DNA of 23,420 nucleotides from JAVRLS01 sp031961205 (GCA_031961205.1 JAVRLS010000009.1:1-23420); one strand, 5' to 3'; positions 13,790 through 22,032 are shown, counted from the stretch's first letter. A program made the numbers and translations. The notes: generated from the letters alone by a model not told the origin.

Positions 13790-14268
13790 GCATGTTTCAC
13801 CTTCTGGTAATTCTGGAATCCCTCCAATTTTTCGAGTATTTTCGTGTACTGCGACCCGTCCCAGTAAATCTTTCCACACGATGTGCAGATATATATGTGC
13901 CTATTTTTCCTGATGTATGGTGGAAGTTTCTGCATATCACCATCATAATCCTTAAGGATTCCGTTGCATACGGGACACCTGCTGAATGCATTTTTCATAT
14001 TGAAAGTGAAGTGATCAAGAAAATCATAAATCTGGCCATCCACGTCCTGATGCTGCTCAAATATGGAAAGGGGATATCTGATGTATACCTCATAGTCCCT
14101 TGTTATTATTATCCTGTTCTGTTCTTTGCTCATTTTTATTATCATGCTATCGTCAAGCATGCCCTCAGGAAAAAAAATGTCGTACCCCATCAACCTGAGC
14201 CATTTTGCCAATTTTCCAAGCATCTGGTCCACAGTAAACTTAAATTCACCATCTCTTGATGAGCTCAT
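13786..14268 (-). CDS. Mut7-C RNase domain protein with zinc ribbon
   Basis: A 160-residue predicted ribonuclease of the Mut7-C family (PIN-like fold). The N-terminal part carries FTVDQMLGKLAKWLRLMGYD (Asp14 and Asp30) and TRD (Asp58), the acidic residues expected to bind the catalytic metal. The C-terminal half has a zinc ribbon with Cys98, Cys101, Cys128 and Cys131 (CPVC, CTSC) and the GSQY segment corresponding to the family GSH. ATG 14268 is chosen: it has a GGTGG ribosome site just upstream and is the nearest start before the conserved block, overlapping the ubiX end by 23 nt. Its stop overlaps the pelota start by 4 nt. No substrate is established for archaeal members; the context suggests RNA decay linked to stalled ribosomes. 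Confidence 0.88.
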   Translation of the reverse strand: MSSSRDGEFKFTVDQMLGKLAKWLRLMGYDIFFPEGMLDDSMIIKMSKEQNRIIITRDYEVYIRYPLSIFEQHQDVDGQIYDFLDHFTFNMKNAFSRCPVCNGILKDYDGDMQKLPPYIRKNRHIYICTSCGKIYWDGSQYTKILEKLEGFQNYQKVKHA

Positions 14269-14788
14269 TGTCCACCCCAACCAGGTCAAGGATCCTGGAT
14301 GCAACAAAATTGACAATATCATCAACTGTCTTCGGGTTCGTGTAGAAACCCGGGGAAGCTGGAGCAATTATCACTCCCGCACGGGACATTTTTAACATGT
14401 TGTCCAGCTCTATCTGGCTCAGTGGCATTTCCCTTGGAACAATGATGAGCCTGCGGCCTTCCTTGATCGTCACCGCGGCTGCCCTTGTTATCAATGTATC
14501 TGAAATGCCGGATGCGATCTTTGACATTGTCGTGATCGAGCATGGAATTATTACCATTGAATCGAAAATAAAGCTGCCTGAACTTATTGGCGCGGTGAAA
14601 TCATTATCTTCGTAGAAATGCTTTCCCAGTTTTTTCAGATCATCCGGTTTTAGTCCGCCTTCAAATTCCATTACCTTCTTAGCATTCTCTGAAATTACCA
14701 GAAAAGTTTCCTCCCTGCCCAGATTTTCAAGAAATTTTATGGCATATGGGATCCCGGAAGCTCCCGTTATACCGACAATTATTTTCAT
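14246..14788 (-). CDS. ubiX: Flavin prenyltransferase UbiX
   Basis: Attaches dimethylallyl phosphate to FMN to make prenylated FMN, the cofactor of UbiD-type decarboxylases. The 180-residue protein matches family length and motifs throughout: VGITGASGIPYA at the N-terminus (FMN phosphate site), MVIIPCSITTMSKIASGISD near residue 78, a basic REMPLS near 118, and APASPGFYTNPKTVDDIV followed by ILDLVGVDNEL at the C-terminus. It starts 9 bp after the stop of the secreted-protein gene and overlaps the Mut7-C gene, so it lies in the middle of an apparent four-gene unit. No ubiD partner is in this window; it must be elsewhere. Confidence 0.95.
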   Translation of the reverse strand: MKIIVGITGASGIPYAIKFLENLGREETFLVISENAKKVMEFEGGLKPDDLKKLGKHFYEDNDFTAPISSGSFIFDSMVIIPCSITTMSKIASGISDTLITRAAAVTIKEGRRLIIVPREMPLSQIELDNMLKMSRAGVIIAPASPGFYTNPKTVDDIVNFVASRILDLVGVDNELIKRW

Positions 14789-14797
14789 GTATGGTAA

Positions 14798-15340
14798 TTA
14801 TTTTTTCCTATTAAAGACGTAGTAGAGCACGAATATCGAACCGAACAGTACAACGATTCCGGCTATGCCGTAATACTCAATTGAATGATTGACCACCGGC
14901 TTGCTGAAAGAAAACCCGGGATATGCCCCTGCATCAAGTGCCTGTATGTTCGAATATCCAGGTACCTGTGAGGGCTTATTTTCTATCTTTATGAAGGCCT
15001 TGGTCATATTAGCTACGCTTGGAAAACCTATACCTGAAAGGGCAACAATTAACTCCATTCCAAATGGATTCAAACCCGTGTAGGAAAGATCAAACACTAT
15101 GAGGTCCTGGGAATCAACGTTCGTCCAGTTATAGGTAACGTATGATTTATTGTCAATTACGCTGGTAAAAAAATCATTCCATTCCGGATCGCTCATTGTG
15201 TAATGCGTGCCATCAGAATAATAAGTCGTTGCGGGAAGTGAAGATGGCGGTGGATTGAGGATAGGCTGCGATATGCCAGACGAGGCTAGGAATATAATAA
15301 CGATGGATAATGCCAGCATTGCGGATAAAACATGTTTCAT
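14798..15340 (-). CDS. Secreted, C-terminally anchored protein, unknown
   Basis: A 180-residue protein with a clear signal peptide (MKHVLSAMLALSIVIIFLAS, cleavage probably near residue 24), an extracellular domain of about 125 residues and a C-terminal membrane anchor (about residues 155-176) followed by NRKK. The outer part has four N-glycosylation sequons (NKS, NWT, NMT, NHS) and is rich in Pro, Ser and aromatic residues, as in other surface proteins of wall-less acidophiles. A TATA-like TATTTATC (15365-15372, minus strand) would give a leaderless mRNA at ATG 15340. It heads the ubiX/Mut7-C/pelota unit. Family and function are unknown. Confidence 0.72.
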   Translation of the reverse strand: MKHVLSAMLALSIVIIFLASSGISQPILNPPPSSLPATTYYSDGTHYTMSDPEWNDFFTSVIDNKSYVTYNWTNVDSQDLIVFDLSYTGLNPFGMELIVALSGIGFPSVANMTKAFIKIENKPSQVPGYSNIQALDAGAYPGFSFSKPVVNHSIEYYGIAGIVVLFGSIFVLYYVFNRKK

Positions 15341-15364
15341 TCTGAAAGATGAATGAAAAGATAA

Positions 15365-15372
15365 GATAAATA
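15365..15372 (-). promoter_or_regulatory. TATA box of the secreted-protein/ubiX/Mut7-C/pelota unit
   Basis: TATTTATC on the minus strand, centred about 28 bp before ATG 15340. It is the only good promoter candidate for the four closely packed genes. Confidence 0.45.
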
Positions 15373-15469
15373 TTTTTACTTTTCAATTCCTTCGTATGAT
15401 CTGATTCCGGATTTCATAATCGGCCGTTAGAATTCATTGGTATCAGGGGCAAGATTCCGGTAGTGAACG

Positions 15470-15495
15470 AAAGCCGTTCTTATGCGGCTTTTTTT
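15470..15495 (+). terminator. Stem-loop with T-run after the giant glycoprotein gene
   Basis: AAAGCCG-TTCTTATG-CGGCTTT forms a perfect 7-bp stem with an 8-nt loop; on the + strand it runs into seven T residues (15489-15495). The T-run includes part of the stop codon of the minus-strand gene. In + orientation it has the form of an intrinsic terminator; in - orientation it would be a hairpin right after the stop codon with only a short T-run. Confidence 0.5.
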
Positions 15496-18400
15496 ATCTT
15501 TTACTCCTGACCAGATAAAGATTGCCGTCAGGGTCCTCCTTAATAGTTGCTGATCCGCTATTCACCAGCCTCCTGATTTCCCTCCAGGCAGATCCTCCGG
15601 AAAACCTCTTTTTCTTCGCGGCCTTAACAATTTTTTTAATGCTTTCTTCCTCTGTTTCCGAGATATATGACCTTAAATAATCGATGTCCCTGTTTCTTGT
15701 TGCGACATAAAGAATTCCGGGTATCAATGCAATAAATGATATGTATGGAAGATTTCCATAGTAATAAATCACTCTTTTATCCATCATGGTAACGTTTCCG
15801 TTGATGACTTCAACAGAAATTTCATTTTTTCCATACTTCAGATTGAAGTCCCTTCCCGTTTCCCCGGTATACCGGTCTCCGTCAAAATCCCAGATTTCCG
15901 TCATATTTTTCCACTTTATACCATTTATGTACAGAGAAGCGATCAGGAATCCCCCGGAAACTTTACTGTACAGGCTTATTCCGAATAACTGCGGATAATA
16001 TGAAACGTTTATCACTGCAATGTCGCTTTTATTGAAGTTTCCGTATACATTTTTTCCTGATACATATACCCTGTAAAGGCCGTTTGCACTGAAATTCACT
16101 GCTGTTGACATGCCTGTAAAGTTAAACTCCTTTTCGTTAACGTGTAACGTTTCGTTCAGGAGGCCACCGGGAGAAACCCAAAGCACCAGCTTATCTGTAA
16201 GGTTAAGCATGTATGACGAAACGTTAACGCTTATAACAGGATGTGATCTGGATGAGTGCACCGTGAGACCAAAAATTCCATAATTCATCGATTCCGTATA
16301 GTTGTAAAAATCGAAAGTGAAATTTCCGTATCCGCCAAGGTTCAGCACGCCTGAATCCTGGAGAGCGCCGTTGAGAACGTACCCTGTGGAATTGAATGGA
16401 AGCCTTATGGACGTTGAATTGGTGTAAATCGTGAAATTCCCTGATGGAGGAATGCTGTTGTTCACCGTGAAATTGTAGTAAGTCTCGTTGAAAGTGCTGC
16501 TCATGGATGTTGCAGTGATAACGATACTGTATGTTCCGTTTATATTGAATAGACCGCTCATATTCGTAAGCCTCAGCTTGCCGCCACTTAAGGAGTAATA
16601 TACCGTCGTTGACTTATTTTCAGGGTTTATGATCCTTGCGTCCAGTAAAGCCGTGATATTGCTGTTTATTGATAGAATAATTGTATTATTCAGGGAATCC
16701 CCGTAAAATGAATAATAATGCAGATTCCTGAATTCCGTTATAATCTCAGGTTTATAGGTTATTACGGTAAAATTGGCCTCATAGAGAAAAACGGAAATGC
16801 CGTGCGATATTCCGGAAACTTTCATGGTGTATTTTCCATTTCTGAGCGATGATTCAAATGATCCGTTGCAGTGAAAACTTTCGCTGGTGTTTCCGGTTAC
16901 GTTGACAGTATAATTGCTGAATGACGGATCGCTGAAGTTGAAGTATATCATACTATCATTGAAAAATTCATCGTTTTTGACAGATGAAACAAAAGCGCTG
17001 ATATTCGCTGTTACCGTGTGAAATATAAAAACCCGTGAAAAACTTAAGCCGTACCTGTCTGTAAAATTAACGTAAACGCATGTAGAGTTTGTATCTCTAA
17101 AATAAACCGGAATGCTGATATTCCCGCTTGAAATGTAATTGAAGCTTTCATAAGAAACGTTCAGCGTTCGTATGCCGGCAGGATCCGTTACATTTATCGA
17201 TATAACCGTACCGTTTTTTATGTAGCTGTTATTGGCAATGCTGATAGCAAAAAATGGAATATAATTATCGATAAAAATCGTCTCTGAGATGTTATAGCCG
17301 TAGCCGGCAATATTTTCAGCGGATATATTGAGCAGGGAAGTCCCGTTTCCTGCCGCAAACGTGTTGAAAACGAATGATGTATTATCATTAAGGAACTCTT
17401 TAAAATTCCCGTCGGAAACGTACAAACGAAACGAGACGTTTGAATTCACTGAAGTGTTTATGCGTTCCTTTCCTCTCAGCGTTTCATAATTCTTTATGGA
17501 AACGCTTATCCTGTTATCCGAATACATCGATGTATTATGATAGAATAGGGAAAGTTGCCTTCCTGAAACGTCGACAAGGTAGTTCTGGTTGATAATAAAA
17601 TAATTTCCAGAAATGTTCAGGTTTCCGCTGTAAATTGATCCATTGTAAAGAAACGAGGTTCTGTTCGCAAAGGCATTTCCATCAGAAACCGCATCCTTGA
17701 TCGGCATCAAGCATGATGAATTCATACTGGCTGCGAATACATTGAAGTATCCGTTGTACAGAAACGGTTCTGAAGGTATCGAATAACCCCGTATTCCCGT
17801 TATATTGAAAGTTGAAATTCCGTAGGGAATATAAGTAACGGATTCAGAAGCCGCGCTTAATTTTATGATCTTGAAGTATCCTGCCGAATTATTATAGAAA
17901 TAGAATTCATCGTTTTTACCGGCCTGAATGGCAAATATACGGCCTTGGCCACCATAATTGTAAAATTTTATTGTTTCATTTAAATTTATTATTGAAGATT
18001 TATTGTACAGGTAAATGCCATATGACGATACTATAATATTCATCTGGCCTTCAGGGGAATAATTATAATATCCGGATGTTGATTTTAAATCCGAAAGGTT
18101 AGTCCGTATAATCATCGATGATCCGTTATAGAGATAGGAATAAAGGAATCCTCCATAAATGAATGAAGAATTGAATTCCGAATTCTGTTCGTAGATAAAC
18201 CGTGAGGTTTCGTTCTTATAATTATAAACGCTTATTCCATGATCGCTGGTGAACAGGATGGAATTCAGGCTTCTGTCAGGTTCTGGAATGCCCCCCATGC
18301 CTGGTGGGAGGACAAACGTGCTCTCATTATACTTTATTTCCGAATAGGATGGCATAAAGACCCGATGTGACATCGAAATATTATAAATTGAGAGATTAAC

Positions 18401-19009
18401 GGCTTCAGATCCTATCATCATCTCTAGATTTTCCCCGCCCGATCTTATCGGAATCTCAAGGGGGAGGCCGGCAACGCTATTGCTCAGCTGAAGCAGGATA
18501 TTGTTCTCTTCATATGTAAACGACATCTCGTAAGTTATTCCCGTAAATGTTTCAGGACCTATCGCCCTCTCTTCCGAGGGGTAAATCTCCGTGAGGTTTT
18601 CGGCCTCAAGGAAACGTATTTCAGCCAGCTTGATTCCTCCGGAAAGAAAAATGATCTTATTATTCTCATATCCTCCCGCATTATTTTCCGAGTACGTTAT
18701 GTTCATGACTATTGTTCTGTTTTCGGCTCCGGTAAAATTCATGCATAGAAACGTATCATTTCCCTTTTTGCTGTTTTCTATGGCATTCCTGTTCACAGAA
18801 AGCATGTTCAATGCGTTCGAACCGTTGATGTCCTTAACGGATATTTCAGTTTCGCTTGTAGAGTTATAAACGCTAAAACTCACCCATGTCGTATTGATCG
18901 GGAATGCCCCTGAACTCATGTTTTCAAAATTGTACTCAAATTTTTCTTTACCGCCTGCAGGCAAATTCTGGCCATAGGATACATTGGTAAAATTAACCGT
19001 TAACGTCAT
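15494..19009 (-). CDS. Giant surface glycoprotein, signal peptide apparently disrupted
   Basis: A 1171-residue extracellular-type protein with about 70 N-X-S/T sequons, very rich in Asn, Ser, Tyr and Ile. Layout: an N-terminal beta-rich domain (to about 240), a region of short repeats with GFLYSYLYNGS-like strands (about 250-480) suggesting a beta-propeller, several Ig-like segments (about 560-1060), one membrane anchor (PYISFIALIPGILYVATR, about 1085-1104) and a 66-residue basic cytoplasmic tail. This is the build of S-layer-like proteins in wall-less Thermoplasmatales. From ATG 19009 it lacks a signal peptide. Upstream, in the same frame but without a start codon, lies KVIIIIVLIILMTLTVNFT, and ATG 19058 opens MKYER then stops; deleting one base would join them into a complete signal peptide. 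The true start is therefore unsettled. Confidence 0.78.
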   Translation of the reverse strand: MTLTVNFTNVSYGQNLPAGGKEKFEYNFENMSSGAFPINTTWVSFSVYNSTSETEISVKDINGSNALNMLSVNRNAIENSKKGNDTFLCMNFTGAENRTIVMNITYSENNAGGYENNKIIFLSGGIKLAEIRFLEAENLTEIYPSEERAIGPETFTGITYEMSFTYEENNILLQLSNSVAGLPLEIPIRSGGENLEMMIGSEAVNLSIYNISMSHRVFMPSYSEIKYNESTFVLPPGMGGIPEPDRSLNSILFTSDHGISVYNYKNETSRFIYEQNSEFNSSFIYGGFLYSYLYNGSSMIIRTNLSDLKSTSGYYNYSPEGQMNIIVSSYGIYLYNKSSIINLNETIKFYNYGGQGRIFAIQAGKNDEFYFYNNSAGYFKIIKLSAASESVTYIPYGISTFNITGIRGYSIPSEPFLYNGYFNVFAASMNSSCLMPIKDAVSDGNAFANRTSFLYNGSIYSGNLNISGNYFIINQNYLVDVSGRQLSLFYHNTSMYSDNRISVSIKNYETLRGKERINTSVNSNVSFRLYVSDGNFKEFLNDNTSFVFNTFAAGNGTSLLNISAENIAGYGYNISETIFIDNYIPFFAISIANNSYIKNGTVISINVTDPAGIRTLNVSYESFNYISSGNISIPVYFRDTNSTCVYVNFTDRYGLSFSRVFIFHTVTANISAFVSSVKNDEFFNDSMIYFNFSDPSFSNYTVNVTGNTSESFHCNGSFESSLRNGKYTMKVSGISHGISVFLYEANFTVITYKPEIITEFRNLHYYSFYGDSLNNTIILSINSNITALLDARIINPENKSTTVYYSLSGGKLRLTNMSGLFNINGTYSIVITATSMSSTFNETYYNFTVNNSIPPSGNFTIYTNSTSIRLPFNSTGYVLNGALQDSGVLNLGGYGNFTFDFYNYTESMNYGIFGLTVHSSRSHPVISVNVSSYMLNLTDKLVLWVSPGGLLNETLHVNEKEFNFTGMSTAVNFSANGLYRVYVSGKNVYGNFNKSDIAVINVSYYPQLFGISLYSKVSGGFLIASLYINGIKWKNMTEIWDFDGDRYTGETGRDFNLKYGKNEISVEVINGNVTMMDKRVIYYYGNLPYISFIALIPGILYVATRNRDIDYLRSYISETEEESIKKIVKAAKKKRFSGGSAWREIRRLVNSGSATIKEDPDGNLYLVRSKR

Positions 19010-19119
19010 TAATATAATTAATACAATAATTATAATAACTTTATCTTTCGTATTTCATGTAATTATTATAACAAATTAAATTTTTTGCAGGAGACCCGTA
19101 TGAAAGATAGTCTTATACA

Positions 19120-19133
19120 GATACCGTGGTATC
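19120..19133. repeat. Inverted repeat in the glycoprotein/GAPDH intergenic region
   Basis: GATACC-GT-GGTATC, two perfect 6-bp arms, within the roughly 200-bp divergent promoter region. It is not at a TATA-proximal position for either gene, so a regulatory role is only a possibility. Confidence 0.35.
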
Positions 19134-19224
19134 GAACATAATGGAAGAGTTTTGAAAACAATACATACATATATACCAAAAAACAGGCCAATTTCGTTAT
19201 ATTTAACTATTCCTGACAAATAGG

Positions 19225-19232
19225 TTTATAAG
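19225..19232 (+). promoter_or_regulatory. TATA box of the gap-radA operon
   Basis: TTTATAAG centred about 27 bp before ATG 19256, predicting a leaderless mRNA for the GAPDH-RadA pair. Confidence 0.7.
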
Positions 19233-19255
19233 ATGCAAATCACTTTATGTTTTGA

Positions 19256-20272
19256 ATGATAAAAGTAGGGATTAACGGATACGGTACCATAGGAAGGAGG
19301 GTTGCTTTTGCCGTTATGCAGCAGCCGGATATGGTTGTTTCAGGAATCGTGAAAACAAAACCGGATTATGTATCTGAAATTGCGTCTTCCACGTACAAAA
19401 TATTTGTTCCGGACAGGTCATACATCGATGCGTTTGACAGGGCCGGAATAAAGGTGAGCGGAACAGCGGAAGATCTTACAGGCGATTCGGATGTTATCGT
19501 CGATGCTACACCTGAAGGCCAGGGGGAAAAGAATAAGGGCATTTATGTTAAAGCGGGAAAGAAGGCTGTATTTGAGGGGGGCGAAGATGCCTCTATCGCG
19601 GATGCAAGCTTCAACGCTTATTCAGATTACAGTAATGCGATAGGCAAGAATTATGTAAGAGTCGTATCATGCAATACTACCGCAATGGCCCGGACACTGT
19701 TTCCACTGAAGGAAAAATTCGGGATAAGATCCGTTTCTGCAACGCTCATAAGGAGAGCGACAGACCAGAACGACAGCAAGAAGGGGCCGATAAATGCAGT
19801 GGAGCCAAGCATAAAAATACCTTCACACCATGCACCTGACCTGAAAACTGTCATGCCGGGCTTTGACGTCAGCACAGTGGCTGTAAAGGTTCCCACAACG
19901 CTAATGCACGTTCACGTTATTGATGCTGAAATAAACGATGAACCCAGCAAGAACGATATTATAAGCGCATGGGATGGTTATAACAGGATAATAGGCATTA
20001 ACAGCAACAACGGCATCGTTTCCACCGCCCAGGTAATGGATCTTTCAAGGGAAATTGGAAGGGATAGATCCGATCTGTATGAAATCGCCGTATGGCTCGG
20101 AAGTGTAACCGTTGATGGAAAGCACGTTCGTTATATCCAGGCGGTACACCAGGAAAGTGATGTCATACCGGAAAACATTGATGCCATACGCGCTATGTTT
20201 GAACTGAACGATAGGGATAAATCTATAGAGATTACTGATAGAAGTTTGAAAATAACAAAGAGGTTATTCTGA
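19256..20272 (+). CDS. gap: Type II archaeal glyceraldehyde-3-phosphate dehydrogenase
   Basis: Phosphorylating GAPDH that interconverts glyceraldehyde 3-phosphate and 1,3-bisphosphoglycerate with NAD(P)+. The 338-residue protein opens with the Rossmann motif VGINGYGTIGRRV (residues 4-16). It has the catalytic Cys139 in VVSCNTTAMART, the archaeal segments RRATDQND and EPSIKIPSHHAPD, and PTTLMHVHV. Length and motifs are those of the archaeal type II enzyme. In Thermoplasmatales, which degrade glucose by non-phosphorylative Entner-Doudoroff routes, it mainly serves gluconeogenesis. The message is probably leaderless. The TGA stop shares one base with the ATG of radA, so the two genes are translationally coupled. 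Confidence 0.96.
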   Translation: MIKVGINGYGTIGRRVAFAVMQQPDMVVSGIVKTKPDYVSEIASSTYKIFVPDRSYIDAFDRAGIKVSGTAEDLTGDSDVIVDATPEGQGEKNKGIYVKAGKKAVFEGGEDASIADASFNAYSDYSNAIGKNYVRVVSCNTTAMARTLFPLKEKFGIRSVSATLIRRATDQNDSKKGPINAVEPSIKIPSHHAPDLKTVMPGFDVSTVAVKVPTTLMHVHVIDAEINDEPSKNDIISAWDGYNRIIGINSNNGIVSTAQVMDLSREIGRDRSDLYEIAVWLGSVTVDGKHVRYIQAVHQESDVIPENIDAIRAMFELNDRDKSIEITDRSLKITKRLF

Positions 20273-21246
20273 TGGAAAACAATAAGGAACAGAACAAGGA
20301 GAAGAAGATAGATATTGAGGATCTGCCTGGAGTCGGTGATGCCACCGCTGAAAAACTGCGTGAAAACGGGTATGATGATGTCATGTCCATAGCGGTTGCA
20401 TCCCCAAAGGATCTCTCAGATGTGACGGGTATTGGCGAGGGCGCCGCAGCAAAGATAATAGTAGCCGCGAGAAAATCCGCTGACATAGGGAATTTCGAGA
20501 CAGGCGAGGAAATACTTGAAAGGAGGAAAAGCATACAGAAGCTGTCCACGGGAAGCAAGAATCTTGATGACCTTATAGGTGGAGGCCTTGAAACCCAGGC
20601 AATCACCGAATTCTTTGGGGAATTTGGATCCGGGAAAACGCAAATTATGCACCAGCTGGCTGTAAACTGCACAATGCCAAAAGAGAAGGGAGGATTTGAC
20701 AGCGATGTCCTGATGATCGACACTGAAAACACATTCAGGCCGGAAAGGATAATACAGATGGCCAAGAACAAGGATCTTGATCCGGATGAAACCCTTAAGC
20801 GGATACATGTGGCAAGGGCGTATAATTCTCACCACCAGATTCTCCTGGCTGAAAAGGCCCAGGATACGGCCAAGGAATTCAACATAAAGCTTCTGATAGT
20901 GGATTCGCTCACAGCCCATTTCAGGTCGGAATATGTCGGAAGGGGATCCCTTGCAGAAAGGCAGCAGCTTCTGAACAAGCATATGCACGACCTTCTCCGA
21001 TTTGGAACCATATACAATGCCATCATAGCCGTTACGAATCAGGTTTCGGCCAGGCCGGATGTTTTCTTCGGAGACCCGACCGCGCCAATCGGTGGCAATA
21101 TAGTAGGGCATACCGCAACGTTCCGGGTATACCTCAGGAAGAGCAAGGGAGGCAAGAGGATTGCACGCCTTATAGATTCCCCGTATCTGCCTGAAGGTGA
21201 GACAGTCATACAGATAAGCGAAGAGGGCATCGGGGACGGGACATAG
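20272..21246 (+). CDS. radA: RadA recombinase
   Basis: Archaeal RecA/Rad51-family recombinase of 324 residues that forms filaments on single-stranded DNA and drives strand exchange. The N-terminal helix-hairpin-helix domain (EDLPGVGDATAEKLRENGYD, residues about 13-65) is followed by the linker with ETGEEILERR, Walker A GEFGSGKTQ (about residues 120-128), Walker B LLIVDSLT (about 208-215), the L1/L2 DNA-binding loops, and GGNIVGHTATFRVYLRKSKGGKR near the end. No intein is present. It follows gap with a TGATG overlap, an unusual metabolic/repair pairing. The 213 bp after it hold only A+T-rich sequence and the next promoter. Confidence 0.98.
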   Translation: MENNKEQNKEKKIDIEDLPGVGDATAEKLRENGYDDVMSIAVASPKDLSDVTGIGEGAAAKIIVAARKSADIGNFETGEEILERRKSIQKLSTGSKNLDDLIGGGLETQAITEFFGEFGSGKTQIMHQLAVNCTMPKEKGGFDSDVLMIDTENTFRPERIIQMAKNKDLDPDETLKRIHVARAYNSHHQILLAEKAQDTAKEFNIKLLIVDSLTAHFRSEYVGRGSLAERQQLLNKHMHDLLRFGTIYNAIIAVTNQVSARPDVFFGDPTAPIGGNIVGHTATFRVYLRKSKGGKRIARLIDSPYLPEGETVIQISEEGIGDGT

Positions 21247-21426
21247 ATATATTTATATTATTTATAAAAAACCATATATTTTGCGGAATTTGCACGGTTT
21301 GGAGATTCTAATACAGACGAACTGATCGTTTTGTATCTGTTCTGCATTATTTTTAACAGTTTTTTCATCAGGTTGCCGCGGTGAAAATGATATGAAACAT
21401 CTTGCATTTTCAGGACATAGAAAATA

Positions 21427-21439
21427 TTTTAAGTATAAG
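21427..21439 (+). promoter_or_regulatory. TATA box of the ACT-domain gene
   Basis: TTTTAAGTATAAG, centred about 26 bp before ATG 21460, predicting a leaderless mRNA. Confidence 0.55.
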
Positions 21440-21459
21440 TCTCGTATATTATTAAAGCA

Positions 21460-21975
21460 ATGTGGTCATATATATACGAGAAATTTTCAAAGAATCCGTC
21501 ACAGATGAAGGTTGTAAAACACCTGATATCAACCGGTATCAGGATCATGAAGAGTTCCGATACTGAACCTCTCCTCTTCTGCAATGATATAGAGATCAAA
21601 CCAAATACGCTTGCCAGGGCATGTAACGTGGATAGGAGAGTTGTCATGACTGTGCTGGAAAAGATAACCGGTGATAAAAATATCTATGACTTTTTCTCAG
21701 AATTGAAGTGCATAGCCGATCTTTCAAGATCAAGCATAAAGATGGGTTACGGTGTTATAGAGATATCACCGGAATCCGCAGATAAACCGGGAATAGTGGC
21801 CGGCGTATCTGCCATCATATCCAGGAGCGGCATAAGTATCAGGCAGGTTATAGTGGACGATCCGGAGCTTGTGGAAGATCCCAGGGCCATTATCGTTACG
21901 GACAGGAAGATACCTCCGGAACTGTTCACAGATCTGAAGAATGTTGAAGGCGTCAGGGCAATAACCCTGCTTTGA
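21460..21975 (+). CDS. Predicted amino-acid-responsive regulator with C-terminal ACT domain
   Basis: A 171-residue protein. The N-terminal half (about 15-80) is helical and fits a helix-turn-helix: KVVKHLISTGI, then IKPNTLARACNVDRRVVMTVLEKI. The C-terminal half (about 95-168) has the ACT pattern: GYGVIEISPESADKPGIVAG, helix SAIISRSGISIRQVIVDDP, strand RAIIVTD, and a short last strand GVRAITLL. The layout matches archaeal proteins annotated as predicted regulators of amino-acid metabolism with an ACT domain (COG2150). The ligand would be an amino acid, but which one is unknown. It stands alone with its own promoter and converges on purK across 57 bp. Confidence 0.8.
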   Translation: MWSYIYEKFSKNPSQMKVVKHLISTGIRIMKSSDTEPLLFCNDIEIKPNTLARACNVDRRVVMTVLEKITGDKNIYDFFSELKCIADLSRSSIKMGYGVIEISPESADKPGIVAGVSAIISRSGISIRQVIVDDPELVEDPRAIIVTDRKIPPELFTDLKNVEGVRAITLL

Positions 21976-22032
21976 TGCCCAATAAAATAAAGGTGTTTTC
22001 ACTTTCTGCACTATATGCACAAAATCTTCACG

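Noticed and set aside
13790..13879. 30-codon extension of pelota
   Set aside because: It overlaps the Mut7-C coding sequence and precedes the conserved Pelota N-terminus; ATG 13789 forms a normal ATGA overlap.
20416..21111. Long minus-strand open frame (231 codons) opposite radA
   Set aside because: It is antisense to a fully conserved RadA sequence and has no motifs; a by-product of the codon pattern.
21247..21459. C/D box small RNA in the radA-ACT gene spacer
   Set aside because: CTGATGA and CTGA-like strings occur but not with the order and spacing of a C/D guide RNA.
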